From Adiantum capillus-veneris (Eukaryota > Streptophyta > Polypodiopsida > Polypodiales > Pteridaceae), in assembly GCA_014529385.2 (NCBI GenBank), contig CM043971.1, positions 54,101,209 to 54,165,208 on the forward strand: a stretch of 64,000 nucleotides of DNA. The letters run 5' to 3'. Shown here piece by piece: positions 1 through 11,745 of this stretch. The position numbers were made by a program, and so were the translations under genes. Below the pieces are notes generated by a model. That model made no database searches. It saw only the letters and a list, made by a program, of their open reading frames with translations, and was not told the DNA's origin. Within the stretch, counting starts at the first letter, position 1; each line of letters begins with the position of its first letter.

Positions 1-2
1 AT

Positions 3-2426
3 TCGGAACCTGAGGAAACATCGAGTGAGCCAAGTATAGAAACTGAACACTCAAGGCCTAGTACGACCATCTATGGTAATTTATATGAGAGTAAAGAAGA
101 TACAAGCGAAGACCTATCAGGCGAGTCGAGTTCAAACATTTACCAAAATCAAAACCTTAACAAGAAACAAAGGTCATATAAGAGACGACGATATCGAGCA
201 AATGTGAGAGCTAGGATAAACAAGGAAAGATCTACTACATAATGGCTTAGCTATCTAGGGGCATGTGATGCTCATCGAAAGCTAGTAGACAATTGGGGTG
301 AACATCTCCAGAGTGTCATGTGGTGCAGCCCGCGACCCATTGACCTCGCTCAATTGGAGGTTACAAAGCCGAAATTGAGTCAAACTATAAGAAGACGTCA
401 AAACCGAGAGTTAGCACAACAACAAAAGGAGGCAGAACTAAAAGAAAGGTCTCCATCAGGACAAGAGCCTGCTGACTTACATACGGCTCCTGAACATTTT
501 AAATCTTATACCACGGGGGAGCGAAAGTTTGTGTATGCCAAAGCCCAACGAATACCTACCAATGGAAGCAGTGGAGTCTATGATGGTCCAACGGTAGTTA
601 AAGAGATAGAATTAGCAGAACCAGGTGAGGAGTCTAAACCAGTCTTTATTGCTCAAGACCTTACCGAAACTGAAGAGGCTGTACTTAAGGAGATCCTCAT
701 GGAATACAAGGATATCTTTGCTTGGACATATCATGACATGAAGGGCGTTCCACCTTCTGTGGTGCAACATACAATTCCCATGATCAACACTGCTAAACCC
801 GTCCAGCAACGACCCTATCCAATGAATCCTAAGTACGCCAAAATTGTACAAGAGGAGATTGAAAAACTTATCCAATGTGGATTCATATACCCTATTGAGC
901 ACTCAGAATGGGTTTCTCCAATAGTCATTGTGCCAAAAAATAATGGGAAACTAAGAGTGTGCGTGGACCTCAAGAAAGTTAATGCAGCCACTAGGAGAGA
1001 TCATTATCCCTTGCCATATTCAGAACATGTGCTTGAAATAGTTGCGGGCAAGGAAGCTTATAGCTTTTTAGATGGGTACTCTGGTTACAATCAAATCACA
1101 ATTGCATTAGAGGACCAAGCTAAAACTGGTTTTATCGCAGAGTTTGGAGTGTTTGCATTTCGTGTTATGGCTTTTGGCTTAACAAATGCCCCTGCTACAT
1201 TCCAACGATTAATAAACACTAAGTTTAAAGAATTTCTAAGGGAGTTTTGTGAAGATTTCCTAGACGACCTTTGTGTTTATTCTTCTTGGGAGAAGCATTT
1301 GTTATATCTACGAAAAATATTTGAAAGGTGCAGATTTTATCGCATCTCATTGAACCCTTTCAAATGCCAATTTTGGGTTAAGCATGGAGTCATTCTAGGG
1401 CATATAGTGTCCAAGAACGGGATATCCACAGATGAGAGTAAGATTAAAGCCATTGCCCATTTGCCACCACCTACGAACTATAAAGGAGTTCAAAGATTTA
1501 TGGGCCATGTTGGTTATTATCGAAGATTTATTTTAAACTTTGCCGAGATAGCGCGTCCATTGTACAAGCTTCTTATCGAGTTTCACTGGACGGAAGAATG
1601 TTATCAATCTTATGAGTTATTAAAGAAGGCCCTAACAAGTGCTCCAATCCTGCGAACACCTGATTGGAATGTACCTTTTCATGTGCATATTGATGCATCA
1701 AATTTTGCTATTGGGTGTGTTCTAACTCAACCAGGAGAACATAAATTGGACTACCCTATTAGCTTTGCAAGCCGCCAATTAAATGATGCCGAGATGAATT
1801 ACACTACTACAGAGCGCGAAGGTCTAGCTATGATTTACGCAGTAAAGAAATTTCGCTATTACCTTCTTGCTACCAAGTTTGTGTTTTATGTTGATCATCA
1901 AGCATTGCTATATTTGGTAAACAAGCCGTGTTCCACAAGTCGAATTACACGATGGTTGTTAATTCTTCTTGAGTTTGACTTCACCGTTGTTGTGAGGCCT
2001 AGGAGGAAACATGTCATGGCGGATCATTTATCTCGTATCCCTAATGGAGAAGCTCCTACGGGGGTTGATGATGAATTGCCTGATACTCCTTTGTTCATTG
2101 TTGAGACAATGCCTGAATGGAGTGAAAAGATTGTTAACTTCTTAGTTAATGGTTTTCCACCCAAAGAGCTGCGAAAAGATATAGCTCAAAAATTAATCAA
2201 GGAATGTGAACCCTATTGCTTACTGGTTGGAACTCTCTATAAGAGAGGAAAAGATGATGTTCTTAGACGCTGTGCCCGCGAGGATGAGTATTTATATATT
2301 CTACAAGAGGCACACATGGGCGTAGCTGGTGGTCACTTTTCAGGAAAGTTGTCTGCCCAAAAGATCTTACAGTCAGGCTATTGGTGGCCCACTCTGTTTA
2401 AGGATGCATCACTTTTTGCAAAGTAA
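3..2426 (+). pseudogene. Ty3/gypsy pol fragment: linker, reverse transcriptase, RNase H, start of integrase zinc finger
   Basis: One frame runs from base 3 to 2426, broken only by TAA at 240-242; the longest open part starts with ATG at 318 (702 codons). Numbering from that ATG, RT occupies about residues 190-370, with VPKNNGKLRVCVDLKKVN near 205-222, FGLTNAPATFQ near 286-296 and the catalytic FLDD (YxDD equivalent) at 314-317. RNase H follows (VHIDAS, acidic residues near 459, 500, 526 and 569), then the first half of the integrase HHCC finger before a TAA stop after SLFAK. No protease or integrase core is present. This is the reverse-transcription part of a Ty3/gypsy retrotransposon, truncated at both ends. 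A related antisense copy lies at 29.4-33.2 kb. Lineage within Ty3/gypsy is not assigned. Confidence 0.92.
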
Positions 2427-2554
2427 TTGTAGAGATGCCTAGACCAACCAACACAAAGCAAGTATAATGCTTTATGGGACATTGTGGTTACTACATAGGT
2501 TTATACACATGTATTTAGTCTTCCCAACCCCTGTACAGACTTATAATAGCCTTT

Positions 2555-2905
2555 GTGTGGATGAATGAGTGTGAGGGATCATTTGAAAAATTGAAGAAAG
2601 CACTCATATTCACTCCAATAGTGAAAGCACCAGATTGAGAGAATATCTTTCATGTTCATATTGATGCTTTGGCATTTGCTATTGGATGCATCTTGGCCCA
2701 ACCAGGAGAAGGAAATATGGATTTCCCAGTCTTCTATGCAAGCACTATGCAAGAAAAATCTTAACAGTGCTGAAAGAACTAAACAACCATAGAGATAGAA
2801 GGGCTAGAAATGATATAATATGTTGTTAAGAAATTTTGGCATTATTTCCTTGTGAATAAATTCGTGCTTTTCACCGATCATCAAGCCCTCTTATACCTTT
2901 TTTGG
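2555..2905 (+). pseudogene. Second, decayed gypsy RT/RNase H fragment
   Basis: Translation with several stops gives FEKLKKALIFTPIVKAPD, then HVHIDALAFAIGCILAQPGE, FPVFYAS and a later FTDHQALLYL. This is the RT-RNase H junction and RNase H core of a Ty3/gypsy pol. It repeats a domain already present at about 1680-1920 but differs too much to be a recent local duplication, so it is more likely the remnant of another insertion. No flanking LTR was recognised. Confidence 0.8.
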
Positions 2906-4360
2906 ATTTTTTTGCATTTGATTGCAATTTGTTTTTGGTGAACTCAAGTATATATGCCCTTATCTAATGTGATTCTACAGAGACATGAGGACAAACGCCA
3001 GAAGTGAACCTCTAGGTGTGTGTATAAATAAAGTAGTAGCTTTTATGCATAAAAATGAGAAAAATGGAGCAATTTGGCAAAACACATCAAAATGATTGTA
3101 CATAGCGGTTTATTGTGTTGTTTATTTATTTATTTTGATTTATTGATATTTTTGGGGTTAATTTAGTTATTTTCCTTTGATTTTTATCAATTATTTGGAG
3201 AAAAAAAGAAAAATCAAGTGAGATGTAGACAAAATGCCAAAAGAAAAACACAGGAGTGATCAGTAAATTAAGGGCAACATATGGTGACATCTAGGTGCAA
3301 TTATGAAAAAAGCTACGGAAAGCCCGATCCGGCCAATTTTTTGGGCGAAATCACAAAAATTTCCAGAAATGGGGCAAAAGGATTCCAAATGGAGACATTT
3401 TTGAGCCTAAAGTGCATTTCACAATGAGATAGGAGCACATGTCAAATCTTGTGGCAAGTGGCACGGGGACCCCCAAAATAAGATATTTTGCGCTCCACTT
3501 ACTACCTCATTTTCACTATTCACAATTAGAGAGAGCTTGAGAGACCTAGAGCGCGCGGACCTTCTATGCCTTTGTACGATGCACACAGAACACCGACTGG
3601 CACTAGACATGAGAGATAGGCTCATTACCTTGTACTCTTTTTTTTCTATGCTAACTTCAATGCAAAAAACTCACAAAAGCCGCAATGTGGAATTGCGTGG
3701 AAGAGAGTGAAATGGCCTTGTAACTCGACAACCACTAACCTGATAGCTACAAGACTTGATAGGGGGTTAACCTTAGGCAAGATGAGAAATTTTATGTCCT
3801 CCTTAGTTGGGTTTAAGTCAGCTAGAAAAACCCTAACTTCTTGGAGCTTGCAAAAGTCAATCTAGAACAAGCCGTCATATTGGCACCAAACTTCATGAAT
3901 AGGCATTGCTTGAGGTTCTCTACAAGCCCATGTAATTGCCTCCATGGTCAAACTACTAGAAGTGGACCAAAACATCAAGTTTGGCTTCGGACACCCAAAG
4001 CATCATTTGGCTCTCACGACCAAACAGTGCCTATGTTTGCCACCAAACTTCACGGGCATCATTGACATACCATCGACAACCAAAACATATGCCAATCAAA
4101 CATCAAGGAAAGTCATCGTTGACCGTGTCCTTGCAAAAAGACGCAAGTTGAGCGACAAATTGCCAAAAGTGATATTCGTAAGGCCAAAGGCTACACTGAA
4201 ACCATGGAAAGGTGCTCTACTGCATCTTCAAGCTTGGGTGATCGAGCTCAAGAAGAATCATCGTGAAAAGTTATCTCCAAATGCAAAAATCCATTTCAGA
4301 GACTAAAATGCCAAAAAGGGAGTTTCTATGCTAAAAGTTTGACTCTTAACTTGAAAACTA
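2906..4360. other. Non-coding stretch, probably decayed retrotransposon sequence
   Basis: AT-rich DNA without a recognisable gene. Short open frames such as the one at 3944-4306 have no recognisable domain and no neighbouring signals. A C/G-richer stretch at 3300-3640 could be decayed LTR or leader sequence, but no partner copy was found in the window. The copia element at 4366 inserted into the right end of this stretch. Confidence 0.5.
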
Positions 4361-4365
4361 GCAAT

Positions 4366-4557
4366 TGTTGGGGTATAAAGCCCAATGTGGTCTCCCAGGT
4401 AAGTGGGCGAGCCGCCAGGTATGTACACATATTCTTTTGTAAAAACCTAATAAGAACTCACTATGCTCTACACATTACAGTAGAGCGAGTTCACCATATC
4501 GTCGTGCTCTTCTTCGCGCACTCTCTCTCGCATCGCACTTCCGCTCGTACTCCTTCA
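4366..4557 (+). repeat. 5' LTR of the copia element
   Basis: 192 bp, TG...CA, preceded directly by GCAAT. The match to 9720-9911 covers the full length. It should carry the element's promoter and polyadenylation signals. Short open frames inside it are not genes. Confidence 0.95.
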
Positions 4558-4559
4558 AC

Positions 4560-4573
4560 TGGTATTAGAGCTC
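4560..4573 (+). other. Primer binding site, initiator tRNA-Met type
   Basis: TGGTATTAGAGCTC lies two bases after the 5' LTR. It differs at one base from TGGTATCAGAGC, the complement of the plant tRNA-iMet 3' end, which copia elements commonly use to prime minus-strand synthesis. Confidence 0.85.
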
Positions 4574-5645
4574 AGATCGAGACTCGGGGCAGCACTGCAG
4601 GAGGCTAGAGTCACCAACTCAGATTGGAGTGAAATTCGACAGGCGAAGACACGGACCCAAATCTCGTGGGTGCGCGCGAAGGGCTCGGTGTTGTCAGATT
4701 TTCATTCTGAGGTCATCTCGGCCACCGTTCGGCTTCGACAAAGGTCTACGCAGGACATTTTCGACTATGTGGTCTCAGCGGGTGCAGATCCGACTCTGCA
4801 AATTTGGGGTTTTTGGCCTACGACTGCAGGTGCTGAGGATATCGACACTCCCAGAGTGTTGATTTGTGGCTGTCTACACATCGAAGGACGGCTCACAATT
4901 CTTGGAGGCGTGTCACATACGACACGGGCGCATCTACACACAGACTGTAGGCAACATCCACTAGTTCATCAGGTAGCTTGTGTTTGCTGCTTGATATTCC
5001 AGATTTCATCCTGACATTGCAGGTACTTCCACATGGGATGTATTGTCAGAGATGATGTATGTTTGTTGAGGGTTTGCTGGCTGTGAGTCACGCAGCAAAC
5101 AACCGCCGCAGCGGTTACAGCATATAGTGGGAAATTTGTGGATGTATGACTTTGTGAGAAGTCTATGTACTGTCAGATTTATTGCAGCCTTTGTTGAGGG
5201 ACGAGTGAGGTTTTATTGAGCTGGGGGATTCTCGAATGTTGAGATCCTTTCGGTGATACAGGTCTTGGAGTGATCCCTCGAGCACCCTTAGATAGGCAGC
5301 TAGGATGTATTGACTGTGAGTTAGACAGTTGGGATTGCATTTGCTTTACTGCCGTTGAGGCATTGTCACAGTCTATGATTACAGGACAATGAGAGACAAT
5401 ACAGGTGCAGGACAGGTTTACCCGCAGCTTACAGTGTCAGAGAGACAGTGTTTTTTTTGAGCTGTTTTTTGGTCTGTTTTTTGAGTACACCAGAGCCATT
5501 TTACAAAGGAGACTCTGCCGAAATTTATGCAGAATCTGAAGCTTTCTTGGTTCATTTGACAGGTTGATATTGGTTCAGAGGTCAGTTTACAGGGGAAACT
5601 CTGCTGAATTTTTCCCAGGAAAGTAAACCACTGTGAAGCGTAGCT
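4574..5645 (+). other. Untranslated leader of the copia element
   Basis: About 1.07 kb between the primer site and the gag ATG at 5646. It contains short open frames (for example 4629-4862) but no recognisable domain. Long leaders that include the packaging signal are usual in this group. Confidence 0.6.
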
Positions 5646-8600
5646 ATGGCTGGATCACAGGACACTGCTCTTTACAATATCAAGAAGCTGGATGGAACCA
5701 ATTTTCCATTGTGGAAGAAGCAGATTTGGCACGTGTTGGTACAAAAGAAGCAGATAAAACCTATAAAGCTCAAGGGGATAAAACCAGAAGATATGGACGA
5801 AGATGAATGGAGCGAAATGGATGAATTGGCACTTTCTACCATTATGCTGACTTTGGCAGAAAGCGTTTACTTCAATGTAGCAGACGAGATGTCGGCTTAT
5901 CAAGCATGGTTAAAGCTGAGTGATCTTTATGAGAAGCAGAGTGCAGCTTCATAGGTATACTGGCTTAAGAAGCTTGTTGACTTGAAGATGAAATAAGGGA
6001 CACCTATGTCCAATCATCTGAATGAATTCAACACAATCTATAGTCAGTTGTCAGCTCAAGGTGTCAAGTTTGATGAACCTGTTAGAGCTATGTTCCTGTT
6101 GATCACATTGCCGGAAAGTTGGGACACTTCCCGCACAGCTTTGAGTAATTCTGCACCTCTAGATGGTTTGAACATAGCAGGTGTAGAAGGAAGTCTGCTT
6201 ACTGAAGAAACCAATAGAAAGACAATGGACAAAGGCAAAGGAACAGCCTTAGTTGTCAGGGGAAGGACCAAAGAAAAGTACAAAGGTGGAAAGAGGAATC
6301 AGTCTCCTAGCAAGTCCCACAGTGCTAAAGGCAAGAGTGACATAGAATGCTACCATTGTGGCAAGAAGGGTCACATGAAAAGAGACGGCAGAGAATGGAA
6401 AGCAGAAAAAGGCAAAGAGAAAGCTGAAGACCATGGTGAGAAGAACAAGTCCTCAGTGAAGATTCAAGAAATAAATGTGACAAACACTGTTGCAGAGGAT
6501 GGCAGTCTAGTGTCAGGAGACATCTACTTCTTGAAGAATACAATGGACTCAGCTCTTCTTACAGCATCTGATGGAAATGCACTGAGTGACTGGATTATAG
6601 ACTCAGGGGCATCACTTCATGTGTCTCCAAACAAGGAGTGGTTTACTTCTTATGTGACCACTAAAGATCATGTTCGGCTAGGCAATGGGTAGACATGTGA
6701 GATCTTAGGTGTTGGAGATGTTCAATTGAAGTTTCACAATGGCTCTTCTTTCACGTTGAAGAATGTGAGACATGTTCCCGCAATTACAAAGAGCTTGATC
6801 AACACAGGTTTACTTGATGATGCTGGCTACGTCACCACTTTTGGACGGAACATGTGGAAGATATCCAAGGGTTCTATGACAGTAGCACATGGAGTAAAGT
6901 CCGGAGGACTTTACATGATTTATGTATCAAATGTCTCTAAAAATGTAATCAATGTAACTTAGCAGCCGAACGTTTCTTTGTGGCATAGCCGGTTAGGACA
7001 TATGTCCAAGAAGGGAATGGAAATCTTGTCTCGTTCTGGTTATTTGCTTGGCTTTTCATTTAATGATTTTGAATTCTATGAACATTGTCTGTATGGTAAG
7101 CAAACACATCAGCCACATAAGCATAGAAGCAGTAGAAGAGATACACAGTTGGCACTTGTTCATAGTGATTTGTGTGGACCTATGCCTAACCTATCTCTAG
7201 GGGGAGCTTCTTACTTTATGACATTTATAGATGATTACTCGAGGAAAGTATGGGTTTACTTTCTCAAGCACAAGGATGAAGAGTTTAGTGTTTTCAAAAT
7301 GTTTGTGACACTTGTGGAGAATCAGAGTGGCAAGAAGCTTAAATGCTTACGCACTGACAATGGTGGAGAGTATGTCTCAAAGGCCTTTCAGGACTTTTGT
7401 GAGTCAAAAGGTATAAAACGTGAACTTACTGCTCCTTACAATCCTCCTCAAAATGGTGTTGCTGAGAGGATGAATAGGACCATACAAGAGAAGGTCATAA
7501 GTATGTTGTCTAATGCACAGCTGCCAAATGGGTTTTGGGTTGAAGCTGTATCAACAGTTGTTCATCTTGTAAATAGATCTCCTAGCAAGGTTTTGCAGAA
7601 GGATTCAGTGCCAGAGATGGTATGGTCAGGCAAAATGCCCTCATACAAGCATCTCAGAGTCTTTGGCTGTGAGGCATATACTCACGTTCCAAAGGAATTT
7701 AGGAACAAACTTGAGCCAAAGAGTAGAAAGTGCATCTTTCTAGGCTATGGTAATTCTGGTGAGATGGGGTACAAACTTTGGGATCCCGAATCCAGAAAGG
7801 TTTTCCGCAGCAATGATATTCACTTTAATGAATCCAAATATCATTCTAAACCAGAGAGGGTTGAGGAGATTAGAAGAGTTGTCTTCCAAGAAGATGGACC
7901 TGCACGTGCAAGACAAAATGTCAGGGCTCAAGAGGAGCAAGGACAGGATAGAGTGGAACCACAGGTTGTGGTTGAGCCTGAGCCACCTATTGTGCGTAGA
8001 TCTGGACGTGTCACGCGACCTCCTGATAGGTTTGTTCCATCTATGAACTATGTCATGTTGACTGATTGCAATGAGCCTTCATGTTACAAGGAAGCAGTGC
8101 AAATGAAGGACTCCGGGAATTGGCAATTGGCCATGCAGTCAGAGATGACAGCTCTGCATAAAAACAAGACATGGAAGCTAGTTAAATTACCACAGGGCAA
8201 AAAGGCTCTACCTTGTAAATGGGTTCACAGGTATAAGATCACCGCTCATGATAGTCAGCCAAAGTACAAAGCAAGGCTTGTTGCCAAGGGCCTTAAGCAA
8301 GAACAAGGCATTGACTTTGATGAAGTCTTCTCTCCGGTGGTCAAGATGACTACATTGAGATGCTTTCTTGCATTGGTTGCCATATTAGATTTGGTGTTGC
8401 ACCAAATGGATGTCAAGAAAGCGTTCTTGCATGGTGATTTAGATGTGGAAATTTACATGCAGCAGCCAGAAGGGTTTGTTGAGAAAGGCAAGGAAGATTG
8501 GGTATGCCAGTTGTTAAAGAGTCTTTATGGCTTAAAACAATCACCGAGGGCATGGTACCATAAATTCCACAAGTTTATGCTTTTTCAAGGCTACAAACGT

Positions 8601-9630
8601 AGTGAGTTAGATCACTGTCTATATACAAAGAAGGCTAAGGATGGTAGTTGGCTGATCCTTATTTTGTATGTGGATGACATGTTGATTGCTGGCAAGCAAG
8701 CACTTGGAAGAAATTTCAGCTTTGACGTCAAAGATGGCAAAATCGTTTGACATGAAAGACATGGGTGAGGCAAGTCATATACTTGGTATGCGCATTGAGA
8801 GAGACAGATCAAAGAAGTTGATTTGGTTATCTCAAACATAGTATATTGACAAGGTTTTGCAACGTTTCAATATGGAGAAGGGAAAGGCACTGAGTGTTCC
8901 ATTGCCACCATATGTGAAACTTAGCAAACAAGATTGTTATGTGTCTGAGGAAGAACAGGCTGAAATGGATAAGATTCCATATGCGTCTGGAGTGGGTAGT
9001 TTGATGTATGCAATGATTGCTACTCGCCCAGACATTGCATTTGCAGTGGGAGTAGTAAGTCGATACATGTCAAACCCAGGCAAGAAACATTGGGAGGCAG
9101 TGAAAGGAATATTGAGATACCTGAAGGCTACAAAGAGTATGCGTATATGCTATGGGAGTCAGGAGCTAAGTGTAAAGGGTTTTACAGAGTCAGATTATGC
9201 AGGTGACTTAGACAACCGAAGGTCTACATCAGGGTATGTCTTTACATTGGCTGGTGGAGCAGTATCATGGCGTTCTAGATTACAAGATTGTGTTACTCAG
9301 TCTACTACAGAGGCTGAATATGTTGCAGCATCAGAGGCATGCAAAGAATTGATTTGGCTTAATCGACTAGTAACAGACTTGGGAATCAAAGAAGAGATGC
9401 CTGTGTTATATTGTGATAGTCAAAGTGCTATACAATTGGCTCGCAATCCAGTTTATCACTCAAAGACAAAGCATGTGGATGTGAAGTATCATTTCATCAG
9501 GGAAATGCTCGAGGATAAGCAACTTCAGCTTTTCAAAGTTCACACCACAGAAAATCCTGCTGATCTACTTACAAAAGGACTTCCCTCAGAGAGCTTTGCG
9601 CATTTTCGCAAGCAGTTAGGTGTAGGGTAG
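5646..9630 (+). pseudogene. copia gag-pol polyprotein, interrupted by stops and one frameshift
   Basis: From the ATG at 5646 one frame is kept to about 8700, interrupted by TAG 5952-5954, TAA 5994-5996, TAG 6690-6692 and TAG 6960-6962. A frameshift near 8695-8735 and TAG at 8839-8841 follow. Domains in order: gag with zinc knuckle at about 6348-6390 (CYHC...H, last Cys replaced by Gly); protease WIIDSGAS near 6590-6615; pre-integrase LWHSRLGHMS near 6975; integrase with HSDLCGP, TDNGGEY and NGVAERMN; RT with YVDDMLIA near 8669; RNase H with TEAEYVA near 9310. In the family this single polyprotein makes capsid and replication enzymes. This copy cannot make it whole. At least one stop fits a C-to-T change of a Gln codon. 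Confidence 0.94.
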
Positions 9631-9708
9631 TACATCACTTCTCTACATCTCTTGTATATTAGCTTGTATAGTAGCTTCTCTCACACTTAAAGTACCACAT
9701 TGGACTTT

Positions 9709-9719
9709 AAGTGGGAGGT
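9709..9719 (+). other. Polypurine tract of the copia element
   Basis: AAGTGGGAGGT directly abuts the 3' LTR, the position and composition expected for the plus-strand primer. Confidence 0.85.
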
Positions 9720-9911
9720 TGTTGGGGTATAAAGCCCAATGTGGTCGCCCAGGTAAGTGGGCAGGCTGCCAGGTATGTACACATATTCTTTTGTAAAAAC
9801 CTAATAAGAACTCACTATGCTCTACACATTACAGTAGAGCGAGTTCACCATATCGTCGTGCTCTTCTTCTCGCACTCTCTCTCGCGTCGCACTTCCGCTC
9901 GTACTCCTTTA
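9720..9911 (+). repeat. 3' LTR of the copia element
   Basis: 192 bp and collinear with the 5' LTR. The terminal CA has become TA. The direct repeat GCAAT follows at 9912-9916. Confidence 0.95.
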
Positions 9912-9916
9912 GCAAT

Positions 9917-10969
9917 TAGGGCTTAGGGCACTGGCACACATTTCCCCCATTCATCAAAACGTGAATTTTGCATCCTAGACATCATATGCGTATGATGTCT
10001 GGCTGGCACTTTTACACATGCAAATGTCATTTTTTTTCCACACCAGCCTCTCACCATGCATCATACAACTCACCTATCAAGTCTCATGCAAATTGGACCA
10101 CATCAAGCCACCATTTAGCCAAAAACCGTGAAGTTGGAGTCTTTGGAAAAAATATGAAATTATCCATAGGAAGAATGCTCTAAACTTAGAGAAATTTGAC
10201 ACAAAGCATGCACATAGAATATACAACATACCCCAATGCCCAAATATCTATTTTGCAAGCTTAAACATCATACGCACATGATGCCTAGACCTGTCATAGA
10301 GGGTTTTTATCAGCATTTTAAGTATCTAGATTTCGTTATAATGTCTTATATAGCCTTTGCATCAAGTTTGGGCATGTTTATACATGAGTTGGTCATTATA
10401 CACCCCAATTTTCAAATTGAAATGTCGAAAACACCTTCTATGGCCTCGGGCACATGAACACTTGTCCAAATCCATATTTTCACATATCAGAGTAATGTAC
10501 ACATAATAAGCAAGTTATACATCAAGTTTGAGCAAAAAAGCCAACCTAGACATCAGACATGTATGATGTCTAGACCCCTTGAATTGACATGCTACTATGT
10601 TTTTGAAAACCCCAATACTTTTACCACATTATTATTAGCTTGCCAGCAAATTTTCATCATATTTGGATATCATTTGACCTACATTTAAGGTGGAAATCAG
10701 GGTGTACAAAAGCCATTCATGGCTTTTGACATCCATTTTCAAGCTCAATTTCAAATCTGAGGCTATGGACACCATGCACATGCTATACACATCTTATCCG
10801 GTAAGATTCAAGCAGTTTTGCATCAACACACATCATATGCGTATGATGTCTATTCACTCATACAGATGCCAAACTCAACATTTTTCAATATTAACATGTT
10901 CACCACATAGTATCAAGGCCATGCATTCAATTTGGACTAGTTTGAGCAAGATTGTGACCACTTGGATCC
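9917..10969. repeat. Four diverged ~285-bp repeat units, each with a near-palindromic core
   Basis: A 24-bp core of the form AGACATCATA...TATGATGTCT occurs at 9977-10000, 10263-10286, 10548-10571 and 10828-10851, spaced 286, 285 and 280 bp. The first copy matches its own reverse complement at 22 of 24 positions. Sequence between cores is weakly similar (for example CATGCACATA-type stretches ahead of the second and fourth cores). This fits an old tandem array whose core was conserved or gene-converted. No gene is seen here; the open frames present look accidental. Confidence 0.7.
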
Positions 10970-11686
10970 TGTTAGGAAATACGACATAGCTAAGTAGATA
11001 ATTGAGTAGATTACTTAATGGAGCGAGATAATTTTCACACACAAGAGATTATAGAGTAGAGAGAGAGAGTACACAAAATATACGTGGTTCAACCAATGTG
11101 GGCTACGTTCATGGGAAAGCAGCCGCTCAATGGATTTAGTACTTCAAAACAAGAAGTAGATTACAAGGGATTATACCCTTTTGGAGCTCCCACCTTGCTT
11201 CACTCTCACCACCTTACACCCACCTTGTTGCATCAACTTCACACTATGAAATGTGTGTAGAAATGGCCTCCTTTTATAGGCCAAAAGGGCTTCCCTCTCT
11301 CATGAGAGGCAACCATGTGTAGCCGCCCTTGTGTAGGTAAGTCAAAATCGGACCCTCCAATCCGCCCATGTGTGGCCGCCCTTGAGAAGACAAGTCCGCT
11401 TTTGAATTTGGCCACCGGCCACCGGCCATTGACTTTCAACCATTGGCCACCGGCCATTGACTACAGGCCAACGACCAACCAGCCAACCAATCGACGTCTA
11501 GCCATAATATTTTGATGAAAAGGAATATTCTGGCACGTGAAAGTTTTGGTTTCCAGTGAGTGATTTTATTTTTCGGTGAGTTATTTTTCTTCACGCACAA
11601 TGGCTTCTCCTCATAATGGGGGCCTTACAAATATGCATTTCTAACACGAAAAATTATAAGGGGTAAATCAGACTCCATACTTAACA
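10970..11686 (-). repeat. 3' LTR (717 bp) of the antisense copia element
   Basis: On the plus strand it runs TGTTAGGAAATACG...ACTTAACA, so it has TG...CA ends on the element's strand. The polypurine tract (reverse of ATCTCCCACTTGG) abuts it at 11687. Inside, around 11405-11465, the motif GGCCACCGGCCATTGACT is repeated in tandem. Only one LTR is present, so its limits rest on the termini and the PPT. Confidence 0.85.
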
Positions 11687-11745
11687 ATCTCCCACTTGGA
11701 GACAGATCTCCAAACCAAACCTGTGACTACTTTCATCTTGGCTTC

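Larger units (their letters stand above)
4366..9911 (+). mobile_element. Full-length Ty1/copia LTR retrotransposon, coding frame decayed
   Basis: The element is bounded by two 192-bp LTRs (4366-4557 and 9720-9911) starting TGTTGGGGTATAAAG and ending CA (5') or TA (3'). It is flanked by the 5-bp target duplication GCAAT at 4361-4365 and 9912-9916. A tRNA-Met-type primer site follows the 5' LTR and a polypurine tract precedes the 3' LTR. The domain order, gag - protease - integrase - RT - RNase H, is that of copia. By eye the LTRs differ at about 7 of 192 positions, so the insertion is not very recent. Total length is 5546 bp. Confidence 0.96.

Noticed and set aside
9977-10851. Regularly spaced palindromes read as a CRISPR-like array
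   Set aside because: The spacing is about 285 bp, the intervening DNA is weakly repetitive, and the setting is a plant nuclear genome.
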